A stretch of DNA of 64,000 nt from Anthoceros angustus. Taxonomy: Eukaryota > Streptophyta > Anthocerotopsida > Anthocerotales > Anthocerotaceae. Position numbers and translations under genes: made by a program. Location: positions 274,704 to 338,703 of the forward strand of contig MU008198.1 in assembly GCA_010909165.1 (NCBI GenBank), read 5' to 3'. Under the pieces are notes generated by a model. It did no database searches and was not told where the DNA came from. It saw only the letters and a program-made list of their open reading frames with translations. This document shows positions 32,909 through 43,341 of the stretch, piece by piece; position 1 is the first letter of the stretch; every line of letters starts with the position of its first letter.

Positions 32909-33850
32909 GCTTGATCTCCGTGTGAGCTACCGGTCTCTCCCACCCAATCACCCTGCGAGCATCCTCGACGCCACAGATCCGCGCCCTTCAGCGCATTGCG
33001 TCTACAACTCCCCGAGGTTGGCAATGCGGCTCCACATCATCAACCCGGAAGGCTCCAGCACCCACAACGTCATCTGCAGCCCACAAAAACACGGAAACCA
33101 AAAACCTCGCCCGCTCAGGGCACCAGACAGGGCCTTCGCGCCAACACCAGACCTACTAGCAAGGTTGGCTGGCGAGCAATGGCCAGAAACCGGACTTCGG
33201 AGCTGGCAAAAAAACCCACCTCGAACGAATCCGAGGGAGCAGCAGCTCGATCCAGTCTTCTACTCCACCGGCCCACGCGTCGACCCTGGAGCGTGGTGGA
33301 GAAACCTCGAGGAGCTACAGTTGGGGATTTTGAGGAGCGAGAGGCAGACGGGGTGATAGGCGTCGGCGAGGACGCCAGAAGGGAAAAGAAAGAGTGAATG
33401 GGACGCCGGAGGAAAGGGGGGCGGGGGGGGGGCCTTGCTCATAAGGAGCCTTGCCTTCGACGAGGTGGTGTCTACGCCCACGAGGGAATGCAGCAGCAAA
33501 GAACTGCTGCAGGCAAGGCGGAGAAGCCGGGCTGGGGGATGCCACCACTCCGGAGTCGGCGGCAACTGGGTTGCTGCTGCCATTGATAAAATGTTTCACC
33601 CTTTCTTTAACACAGCTCTCGTGAGACATGCTTATTGCATACCAAATCTCCGCGGAACGTGATCGCTTGCTTATTTACAGTCCCTGTTTCTTCTGCCAAT
33701 CGTACGGGCAGGACGTTCCTTCGACAAACAGTGGCGGCCTTGGCCCCAAGAGCCCCGAGAACGTCCCACGTGGGCTCTCACGTTCTGCCTTAATTTTCGG
33801 CTTGTCATGGCATGGACTGACAAAGAGGCTTATAATAAAGCTATAGGCTG
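32909..33850. other. 5' flank of the membrane-protein gene
   Basis: No gene is recognised. The part up to about 33150 recurs in the decayed copy at 39560-39800, so it was included in that duplication. A G-rich run lies at 33412-33432. Confidence 0.5.
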
Positions 33851-34590
33851 TGATGGATGATGTTATGGTTGTAAGGTATCTGTATGTACATGTGATCGAT
33901 GTATGGTATACGCTGTATAGATGGATGTATGATATGTGGCATGTGGTTGGGCGGATTTGTCCATAGATATTAGTCTTAGAATATTAAGATTAATATAAAA
34001 GAGAAAAAGGATATTTATAGAATAGATATCTAGAAGAATATAAATATTATCTAGTAGGCTGATATCGAGATGAAGGAAATGCTATAGCGAGATAAAGAGC
34101 AGCCAGAGGCTATATATGTGGGGCTTGGTGGCAATTAGAAATTGGATTTGCATATGTCGTTGTTGTCTAATAGATTATCTTGCTGATAATAAAGACAGAC
34201 ATACTTGTCCCAGATATTGTCCTCTTTCCTTCCCTCTTGTTGGTTGTTACTAACATCCCGGGTGGTTGGGATCGCTTTTCATACATTTGCAAATCTTGTA
34301 AGTTGCTTGGATCATACTCGGTATTTGGTTGAAGATCGTTGCAATTGGAGTCCGGAGGGAAGAAGCTGGAGTAGCTGCCCACAAGTTCAGGCAGAAGAGC
34401 TGTCAGGCGAGAGTTTGCATCTTGTCAAAGGATGACAGCATTGGTTGTGTAAGTAGTCAATGGGCGATAGAGCTCCTATTGATTATTCGTAGTTGTTTTG
34501 TAGCACTAGATCCATTGCTAAGAGGGTTAGTCTAGCACAGTTAGAACTAGCTGAATTTTGGGAGACGTCTGGATAGAGGCTATTGAGCTG
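33850..34590. other. AT-rich, LTR-like intergenic stretch
   Basis: The stretch starts TGTGATGG and around 34190-34200 reads AATAAAGACAGACA, which resembles the end of a plant LTR with a polyadenylation signal. No second copy or primer-binding site supports this. No coding sequence is recognised. Confidence 0.25.
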
Positions 34591-34727
34591 TCTGCTCATT
34601 CGTCCAGCTTGACACAGGGGATTGGGTCCACCAATCCACTCAAAGCCACCGCCTTCCCCGCAAGGGCCACGTGGAACTCCTCTCCGCTTCCGCGTGACAT
34701 CGATACTCATGGACGAATGAGCAGACA
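34589..34727. repeat. 18-nt perfect inverted repeat
   Basis: The left arm 34589-34606 (TGTCTGCTCATTCGTCCA) is exactly complementary to 34710-34727, enclosing 103 bp. It could be the terminal repeat of a very small MITE or foldback element. No target duplication was checked beyond the arms. Confidence 0.8.
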
Positions 34728-34929
34728 CAAATGTCATTCAAGATAGGGTATTGCCAAAGATGCCACCTACTTTCGCCCCATCCGTATACCGTATTTATCG
34801 TGAAAATATATTGACGTGACGTATGTATGAGATTGTATGTCGTAGGATTGCATGTATTGTTCTCGCATATTTGGCATACACCATCTAGAATAAAAAGCAT
34901 TAATTCCGAGCATTTGTAAATCGTTGTAT

Positions 34930-36480
34930 CATGTTTTATGGCAAAGATCGAAGGCCAATGCACCATAAGCCATATGCATATGGCTATCTAATCGCATTTC
35001 GCGAGCGGGTATTTGACGGCTTTGTCGCCCGGATGCGCTTATGCCTTTTGGCTTTTTTCCGCTCGCGACCTTCATACTGCGTTTGCGCTTTCGCCGCCGT
35101 CTTTCGTGTGCATGATCCCGCTTATAAGAAGGGTTCTCCTCGCATATAGACACCAAACACCCATGCGATGATACCGAGACAAGAAAGTGACCAATACTGA
35201 ACACCAATCTTACACAAGAAACCGATGACCCGCTTGCTTTTCCCTCGACGCCTTCCTTTCTGTGGAACCGCCCGGCCCTTTACTCGAGACTTCCATATGT
35301 GGGCCACCCCTTTCTCGGCGAATTTTCCCTTGCGGTTTTGGGTCACATCGACCCTGCCTTCTTCGAATTGTGCACTTTCGGCCAGTCCGAATCACTCCCA
35401 TCATCAACCGACCTACCTCCATCTCCTGCTGCCTCCTCATGACCTCCTCTTCTCCTCCTTTCCTGATTCTCATCCTCCTCGCCCTCTTCCCCATTGTCCT
35501 CTTCCTCATCCTCTTCTTCCCTTCTTCCCTTCTTGCCCATCTTCCCCAAGATCCCCATTATCGCCATCGACATTGTCGCCCCTGAGCGCATCGTCCACTT
35601 GACATTTGGTCCTCAAACACACCATTACCTACTTGATCCTCCTCCCGCTATCATCGTCATCTTCGTCCGCCACATGTTCCCCCGGTCCCGATCCTCAGAT
35701 ATCCCTTCAAGCTTTCAGGGTCATATTTCCGCCTCCTTCCCTCCTTCTTAGCTTTGCACGCAACGAGAAATCCTTCCACCGACCTCCACCTCCCCGCATG
35801 CCCCTACGCTTCTATATGTTTTTCATAGGACCTGAGAGCCCCAAATTCAAGCTCCTCGCCTGATCCCTCCCATGCTTCTGGGCTGGAACTTGTAGATCCA
35901 TCCCTTCTTCCCACAATGTGGACTACGGACTCACAGGGATTAGAAATTAGGTACATAATGCCCTCATCAAATCTACGCACTTGATGACGGCGCAATCTCC
36001 TGGCGTCGAATTCCTACATGCTCATAGCTCCAACGTCCAAACAGATGCAGATTTCGCAGATCCTTCTCAGGCATCCAAGACCAATGATTTGGCTACGCGC
36101 CGCTCGATCTCACCAGCTAGATCAGCAGTCGTGGCGCCCTCGCATTTTGTGCCGATTGGTGGAGAATCGCCCGGGTGCGGGTGCATCGAGGATCATGGCG
36201 GTTTTTGGCCATGTATGTGCTCGGAGCCGCAGAATTGGTGCCCCGGCCCGAACTTAAATCGAGTTTCTTTTCGGTAGTTTTGACCCCGAATGAAACTCGC
36301 TGGAGTTTCTTTCACAGGGTATGAAAGCGGCTCCTCCGCTTTCTTCACATGTCCTCCTTGATATCACAGGGTTCACAGCACCCGAGCGAGGGCCCCTCGG
36401 TTAAGCTGGGACGGACTTTGGTATCTCGCCAACTCCTTATAAGTCGCCCCCTCTGCTCCCTACTAGAAAAGGCAGCCTAT
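34930..36480. other. intergenic, unrecognised minus-strand coding-like remnant
   Basis: On the minus strand 35591-35122 is Glu/Lys/Arg-rich in two frames, including an acidic stretch followed by GKFAEKGVAHIWKSRVKGRAV. It may be a decayed ORF, but no domain is known to me. An 18-nt palindrome lies at 34968-34985 (centre TGCA). Two short hairpins lie at 36323-36343 (8-nt arms GAAAGCGG) and about 36259-36300 (CGAGTTTC arms). Confidence 0.35.
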
Positions 36481-36659
36481 ATTACAGCTCGTTGTTGCAA
36501 TTTTATGTTACACTTCTAACTTGCAACATCATTTGGAGGCTTAGTATTAAGTTTGTCATTTCTTTCCCCAAGTGGGCCTACAATCTTAACACGAACTGGC
36601 TCTCTCTCCTACCACTTCACCCTCTTAACTACATCCCTCTCTCATATGCATTGTTTATG

Positions 36660-36660
36660 N
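36660..36660. other. single undetermined base (assembly join)
   Basis: The only N in the window. Base composition and coding style change completely on its right side, so it likely marks an artificial junction or a collapsed gap. Confidence 0.9.
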
Positions 36661-37425
36661 GCCGCAAGCGATCGTGCCCGCGTTCGGGTTCGACATCGCG
36701 GGACAGAAGGACAACTTCGGCCTGCGGTTCGACGGACGGATCAAGATCTCGAAGGCGGGCAAGTACGAGTTTATGGTCGCGTCCGACGACGGATCGGCCC
36801 TCTGGGTCGACGGCAAAGAGATCGCGAGCGTCGACGGCGTGCATCCGCGAAGCGAGAGGCGGGAAGCGTCGAGTTGAAGGAGGGCCTCCACGCGATCGCG
36901 GTCGAATGCGAACTGGCCGGCGGCGAAGAACTGGAGGTCCGCGTGAAGGGTCCCGGTCTTTCCGAGACGGGTCTCGACGCGATTCTGTACGTCGAAGAAA
37001 ACGAAGCCCGAGCCGAGCGACGAAGCCGGAGTTCAAGCTCGATCCGGCGCTCGCCGCGAAGGCGCCGAGGTCTTCGCGAAGCGGAACTGCGTCGCCTGCC
37101 ATCCGGCGAAGAACGCCGACGGTCAGGATCTGGTTTCCAAGGCCGCCGTCAAGAAGCTCTTCGACCTCAAACCCGAAGGCGGCTGCCTCGCCGAACAGCC
37201 CGCGGCGGGACTGCCCGATTACGACCTGCGGGCGCCGCGCTCCTGACCGCGGCGCTGAAGACGGCGAAGGCTCGCGCGAACGAAAAGCCCCGGGGCGAAG
37301 AGGCCGTGCATCGCAAGTTCGTCGCGCTCAACTGCTATGCCTGCCATCAGCGCGGCGAAGAGGGCGGCGTCGAGACGCGGCTCGAATGGTTCATCAGCGA
37401 TCAGCCGGCCAAACACTCTCCCAAT
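36661..37425 (+). pseudogene. bacterial-type PA14 and c-type cytochrome protein fragment (likely contaminant)
   Basis: This roughly 765-bp block is far more GC-rich than its surroundings. Its first part encodes a PA14-type domain (FGLRFDGRIKISKAGKYEFMV, then SDDGSALWVDGKEI; next frame LKEGLHAIAVECELAGGEELEV). Downstream are two haem-binding CxxCH motifs, CVACH near 37090 and CYACH near 37338, in cytochrome-c-like context. PA14 plus Cys-His haem motifs in one large protein is typical of Planctomycetes and relatives. Reading it requires at least three frame changes (around 36850, 37060 and 37230), as expected of uncorrected reads or decay. Start and end are missing, and the right edge near 37425 returns to plant-like DNA. 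Confidence 0.8.
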
Positions 37426-38555
37426 TAGCTCCTAGACTTCGCAAATATAATCAACACCCTCACACAAGGCCCCCACCGATCAACCCTTAGGACCTTAACT
37501 CGAGTTCCACTCATTGTCCAACACACCCAATTGGCTCATGTGCACAAATGAATAAATGAACTTATTCCCTGAACTCCTCTCAACAACATCTCGTATCAAC
37601 CCTCCTTGCTACCATTTCTCCTCGCGCCACCACAACGGCCTCCTTCACTTTGACTTGCAGCCCCACCGCAAATTCCGCGCCATGATGCACACCCCAGGAT
37701 CCTTCACCATGTTGCAGCCCCACCTGCAACATCGCCTTCCTATGGTTTGGCCACACCTCCATCTTGCAGCCCAGCTACAAATTCAGCCTCGTGAGTGCCC
37801 TACCATGGCCTTTCCTAGTTCAACACACGGCCCTATCATGCCATCCTCACATCGTGACTCCATTAAGAGCACTTCCATGTGCCTCGCACCGCCATGGCCT
37901 CCTCTTGCAACCCTTGTGGCTGCTCACTCAACATGAGCTCCTCGCCTCCCATCCTTGCACCGATTGCCGCTCCTCTCTCGCATGCCGAGCTCCCAACCTA
38001 GAGCCCCGCAGCAGATCCCGCACAATTCCACCATTACGCACTTGGCCCATCTTCCGCAGCAACCCTTGCCACACATCTCTACCTAGCCCTCCCATCGCAA
38101 AATCTCAGCAATATGAGCCGCCCATGTCTCACTTCTTCCACACATGTGGCAAATTACTTTGCCTTCCTCAAACTTGGTGGTGGTCCCCAATAATCGTGCC
38201 TTTGCCTGCAAGCCTATCAACAATGCTTGTGCAAAGAACCTCAAGCTACTTCCTTGGCTTAATTGCCTTCACCCTCTACTCCTCATTCTCCAACAAATTG
38301 CCTCAAGATCTTCTCGACAATTCTCTTCCACTTCACTTCAATTCTCTCCCGCTCGCTTTACCGCCTAGTTTTGCTCTAGTTGATCCCTTTGATCCAAAAA
38401 GTAGGAGTGCCTAAACTTTTATGTTCCACATCTCCACTCCCTTGACGCTGTTCCCCGCCTCACGGCTCCCACGGGTAGGCTCTCGTGGATCTATTTCCAC
38501 CGCTTTCTGCAGTGTACGTATAAAGAACAGAAGCTTACCGCCAAGAAAAGCTTCT
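37426..38555. other. pyrimidine-rich intergenic DNA, nothing recognised
   Basis: The plus strand is rich in C and T with many CCTC/CTTC words. Several open stretches exist because of composition. No protein motif is seen. Confidence 0.4.
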
Positions 38556-38559
38556 ATGT

Positions 38560-39800
38560 GGCACCTAAAACGCAAGACTAGGAAAGCCAGCAGATTTGAG
38601 CAAGATTTGCAACCTCGATGCAGTTGCTACAAGGCCAAAGTGGTGAGATGCTCAAGAGTGAGCATCTAGGTCATAGAAAACGAGACCCGTAGAACCTCAC
38701 CCTGCACTTTCACATGCCTGGAAAGCACCTCGCAAAATGGCTGCCAGCGAGAGCCAAAACACAACTTGCAGGATACCGCCAAAATCACACGGAGTGCGCC
38801 TCGCATGGACCGAGGGAACAACAAAGTGAAATGCATTCAGGGGCCACAGACATCCGGGTGGCTCAGATTCTCTCTAGTCTTCGCAAGAAAATGCTTCAAG
38901 GAATGGGAAAAGGTTGCTTTAAAAGTTTCCTGCAATTTTTACCCGAGAATGTCTCCAAAGAAGAAGTCCATATTGCCGATATGTACCTAACCTCAAACTG
39001 GTCATTCCGTGAGATGCTGTACCACGGCATTTGGTCATGATGCTCACCAACATAAGGGTCGTATGGCAAGGAGAAGGCGATGGCTGTGAACACGTATCAA
39101 TGCAAAGTGACTACATCACAAAGGCTTTAAGGCATGGGACTGATTGTCCTCGGTGGTTGGTGTATTATCTCGGATTTGCATTACATCTTCCCCTGATTGC
39201 TGTCAAGCATCCGGTCGTTGCTGGTTCCCCGCCTCCCCGCCTCCCGAGCTGGCTCCATTACCACGCCGGGTGGAGCACCATTCTCAAATGGGACCGTCTC
39301 GAGATCCTCAACGCTGTCGTCGTCAGAGCCCTGTCAGTGGAGTGAGGGCTCCCTGACCGTCCCGTCAAGTTAGGACCTTCCTCGCAGGGGACCTCGTTAG
39401 TACTTCCACATCCTAGTGGCTGAGGATGAAGACTGCAGAAAAGTGCTAGAGCCTTTGGGGTGCGCCTGACAAGTTCCCAAGGACTCCTCGTAGATTCCCA
39501 TGAACCCTGTGTGCGTGATCGATGGGTCAGCATCTCGGCCCGCGCCATGCTTGATCTCCGTAGAGCTACCTGGCCTCCCCACCCAATCACCCTCGCTGAG
39601 CATCCTCGACGCCTGGCTGCATCCGCTACTCTTCAACGCATTGGCGCTCTGGCTAACTCCCCGAGAGGCTGGCAAATGCGCCCACATCATCAACCCTAAG
39701 GCCCCAAAGCACTCCACAACGCTTATCCGGCAGCCTCAAATTTCACAAAACACGGAAAACCAAAACCCCGCCCCGCTCGTGTGGCACCAGACAGTGATGT
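38560..39800 (-). pseudogene. decayed segmental copy of the membrane-protein gene
   Basis: The segment aligns in order and orientation with about 31120-33150: GAGCATCTAGG (exon 3 start), AAAATGGCTGCCAG (exon 2), AATGTCTCCAAAGAAGAAGTC (end of exon 1), GATTGTCCTCGGTGGTTGGTGTATTATCT, GTGGAGCACCATTCTCAAATGG, CCAAGGACTCCT, ATGCTTGATCTCCGT and CACCCAATCACCCT (5' flank). Intron positions are kept, so it arose from DNA, not mRNA. The equivalent of about 31950-32780, which contains the repeat array, is absent. Many small indels destroy the frame, so it cannot encode the protein. Confidence 0.88.
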
Positions 39801-40340
39801 ACCTTCACACCAACACCGCACTCCATCGTGTATAGCTAAGAAGGAAGCAAGGCTCGACTCTGAAGGTCCGCCTTTCACGAAGCCTTCTCCAGCTCTGGGA
39901 CAAGGTGACGATGGGTAACCACTTAGCAAGAATGTAATTTCTTTGCCCCTCAATTTCCTAGTCTCACCCGCAAGCCTCGTAAGAGAAGCACACACTTAAT
40001 TGCCATACTCGAAGAAGCCTTCACCTTTCACGCCTCGATGATAATATGGTTGCTTAGCATCGCCATGTGCCGTGCGCCACCTTTGAAATTTCTTCACTGT
40101 GTGGAGTGCCAAATCCGATGGCGTCCAGCATTCCAAGTCGCTTGTTTTAGGGTTTGTTGTTGTTTTTTTGGTGTCAAGTACTTTTAATAGGGATAGGAGG
40201 AGGAAGCCATCATGCGGAAGGCTGCATGATTAAAATTTAGAGTGCAATCCTTAAACCCTAGGTCCGTTAGGGGCCCGAACAACAGTCCGACGGGGTCAGG
40301 TCCGTCCGTCGATGGGGATCCGGCGAAGGAAGATATGATC
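39801..40340. other. intergenic, nothing recognised
   Basis: No gene, repeat end or RNA gene is recognised. The 40184-40708 minus-strand open frame is considered a composition effect of the AGTAAGTCC repeats. Confidence 0.4.
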
Positions 40341-40359
40341 CCACTGGTCCGCCCCACTT

Positions 40360-40640
40360 TTAGTAAGTCCAGCCAAGACTGACCTCCATGGGTCCGAAAA
40401 ACCCGCCGAGCTGCGCTGACGAGAGGGTCCACTGGAAAAGCAGCCGCTGGACTCGAGTGGAAGTCTCGCTGAATGCTGGTCTCAGTAAGTCCTGGGCCGA
40501 GCGGCGCTACCGACTGAGTAGAAACCAAATGCGCTACCGACGGAGTAAGTCCAGCCGAGCTGCTGCTCGACGGAGTAAGTCCAGCCCGGACAAGGTCACT
40601 CTGAGTAAGTCCAGCTTGCTGCTCGATTTCCGGAAAGTAA
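40360..40640 (+). repeat. irregular AGTAAGTCC(AGC) repeats
   Basis: The word AGTAAGTCC occurs at about 40361, 40473, 40551, 40576 and 40604, mostly followed by AGC and CTCGA/CCGAG context. The spacing is irregular (25-110 bp). It keeps a 174-codon minus-strand frame open, which I do not regard as a gene. Confidence 0.6.
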
Positions 40641-41220
40641 CTCCTCGGGCCGAGGTTCTTAGTCCCAGATGTATAGTTTGAATGTGATCCGCCGCCATGG
40701 GGAAGCACTGTAGTTAGTTCGCCATGGAATGGATGAGCTACTGCCCACTAAGCCACACGACCACCTGTGGTTAGGGGTACATACATAGCGTGTAGTTAGG
40801 GGTATATACAAGCAGGGGGTTAGACTAGGTGTGGGGAAGCGGTATAAGGAGGTTTTAGGTGCTTCTAGAGACCGGGCGTGCACTCATCCCGGTACTCATC
40901 TTCGCTACTCCGTAGTTTCTTGCCTCTTCCGTGCTCGGGAGAGGAGCTTAGTGAGTTCCCCAAGCACACCGCGCAGGATTAATTGGTGGTGAGGGATGTG
41001 TTTAGAGCCTGTGTGATGAGCTCCCGCCAACACGCTTGATGGGTGCGCACTGGGCCTGACCGACTCAAGAGGTGCTCGTCAGGGTGATTTCTAAAGTAGA
41101 CCAAACTTGGAGGTCGCCTGAATCCAGGCCAGGCTATGGGGTTGCAGGTCGCAGCTTTACCGCAACGGGAAGCAGCCTAAGGGTTAGGAGGCACTTAGGA
41201 TGACTCCCTCGCTACAATAA
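40641..41220. other. unrecognised, possibly gypsy-internal sequence
   Basis: No gene is recognised. It lies directly upstream of the integrase remnant and may belong to that element. No RT motif is seen in it. Confidence 0.3.
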
Positions 41221-42370
41221 GCCACGGACGAGAAGATCCAAGCAAGGTGTCTCGAGGTCGCAGAGGTAGCACTGGCCACGAGGCACTTACATGCGTAAGA
41301 GGTTGGACACTATTCTAAGACAAGTGACCGTGAAGAAGATCTTAAATGCGTGCTCGTGGGCTACGATGCAAAAGGATGTGGAATTTATTCGAGGTGTGAT
41401 GCATGTCGAGAGTTGGGCGCTCACGCTGTCGACACACAATGGCCCCTCACCTATATACTACCGCTAGCACCGTTTGAAAAGCGGGGAATCGATTTTGTGG
41501 GACCGATCAAGCCACCTACCCAGTGGACAAGGAAGCAGTACATTCTGGTGGCCACTTGACTATTGTACGAAGATGGTGGAAGCGGAAGCGACGAGGAAGG
41601 ACGACGCACCTGCAGTGGCAAAGTTTCTATTTGAGAACATCATAACGAGGTACGGGTGTCCGTTGGAATTGGTCAGCGACCAGGGGACACATTTCCTCAA
41701 CTCTGTCGTTGAGTCCCTAACCACCTACTTCAACATCCGACATCGAAAGACGACCCCCTACAACCCCAAGGCGAACGGATTGACAGAGAAGACGAACGGG
41801 TTGTTATGCGCAATCCTCACCAAGGTAATGTAAACATGTATGATTGGGATGCTAAGTTGCATTCAAAGATCGGGCTTACAGGACCGCGGAGAAGGTAACC
41901 ACCAAGAAGACCCCTTATTATCTGACATATGGCATGTCCCCTGTTATGCCTGTGGAATTCGAAGTACCTACCTATAGGATCATAGAGGATGAACGCATGA
42001 CAGTAGAAGATAGTCAAGTAGCTAGGTTAGAGTCTTTCGTAGAAAAAGAGGAGCGTAGAGAAGATGCCTTAGAGGAGACCCAGCGGATTCAGAACTCAGA
42101 AAAGACCGACATGATGGAAAGATGAGGAAGCAGGAGGTTATCGTGGCCGGGGATTTGGTTCTTCTATACGATAGTCGGTACCTGGACTTCCCAGGGAAGC
42201 TTAGCCTGAGATGGATGGGACCTTATGAGGTGGTGGCAGTATACGAGAATGGATCGGTACAACTACGAATGCTGGATGGAGATTTACTGCCTACTAGAGT
42301 GAACGGGTGGAAGGTTAAGAAGTACCTTCAACCCGAGGTACCTGTTGTTTGCGAGGACGCAAACAGGTGA
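41221..42370 (+). pseudogene. Ty3/gypsy integrase remnant (element A)
   Basis: The parts in order are: the zinc-binding end (CDACRELG, about 41395), GIDFVGPIK, the first catalytic Asp region (DYCTKMVEAEATRKD, about 41560), the second (ELVSDQGTHFLN, about 41680), the Glu region (NGLTEKTNGLL, about 41780), TYGMSPVMPVE near 41935, and a C-terminal GPF/Y-like domain (DLVLLYDSRYL, LRWMGPYEVVAV) ending at 42370. Frame changes are needed near 41385 and 41555 (an extra base just before the catalytic Asp codon) and between 41830 and 42130. No chromodomain follows. Gag, protease and RT are absent. Confidence 0.9.
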
Positions 42371-42381
42371 GGAGGGGAGTA

Positions 42382-43341
42382 TGTGGAATGCAAAAGTTTG
42401 GGCAACCAGCCCAAAAGAGCCGAGAGGAAGAACGAACTTGATTTTTTTTGGCTAAAACGATTGAAGAGGAGCATGTTGGGAATTTTTTGAGAACCTTGGA
42501 TCCGAGCTGTAGGATAAGGGTAGAAGTAAGGGATATCCCGTGGAAAGAAACGGGTCAAATGACCCCCTGTAGGGCAGACTAAGGCATCGAGGGTAGGGCA
42601 GACTACCATTGTGAGGTCGCCACACTCATGAGGGTCGAAAGAGGAAAGACAAGATCTCGGCCGTGAAAGGAATAGTATAGGGGATATCCACTATATATGC
42701 TCACCACTAGGAATAGGATAAATAGGATTAATGTAGATTAATTTGGAGTTATCTGTAGGACAAGGGAATAGGTAGTTTAGGCATGATTAGGAATTTTAGG
42801 ATGGAAACCCAAATCTAGGGTTGAGGGGCCTCCAGGTGGCAGACATCCAAGGAGGGCAAAGTGCTTATAGCCGCTTCTTCACTTTCGGCGACGACCTCGG
42901 GACGAAGAGGAAGTGAAGAAGGAGAAAAGGGAGATACCATCGCCATCGCTGTCGCCGCCACCTGCGAACGAAAGAAAGAAGGCGCGCGAGTTGAAAGAGG
43001 AGGAGCAAGCCCTGGCTGGAGCGCGAGGACGACGAGGGAAGAGGAAGGCCCGAGCGCAGTGGAGCACTGAGGAGCTTTTTCGAACACTCCGAGCTGCCGA
43101 AGGAAGGTGGGAGGAGCCCGCTGGCATCGCGAAAGCGCGGGAGGAAGTCACGAGGGCAGGAGGCGTGAGATCGGGGCGCCTAAGACAAATGCCGTAGGGA
43201 GATCGAGGAAATTGAGACCAAGAGGAGAAGCACTGCGACTCAATGGCCGGGCCAAGGCGCCTCTTGCCCTTAAAAGGAGAGGTCTAGGAGGATGCTTGGT
43301 AGCAATTCTGGCCGGCTTGCAAGCCAGACTAACGTGTTTCA
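42382..43341 (+). repeat. gypsy element A 3' LTR (about 960 bp)
   Basis: It begins TGTGGAATG right after a purine-rich tract (GGTGAGGAGGGGAGTA) that follows the integrase stop, as expected for a 3' LTR. It matches 52025-52902: TGTGGAATG(C/T)AAAAGTTTGGGCAAC, TTGATTTTTTTTGGCTAA, ACGATTGAAGAGGAGC and GGATATCCACTATATATGCTCACC (promoter). The end is placed at TTTCA by comparison and is approximate. Confidence 0.8.

Noticed and set aside
40184-40708. 174-codon minus-strand ORF
   Set aside because: Composition effect of the AGTAAGTCC repeats. It has no domain or conserved start context.
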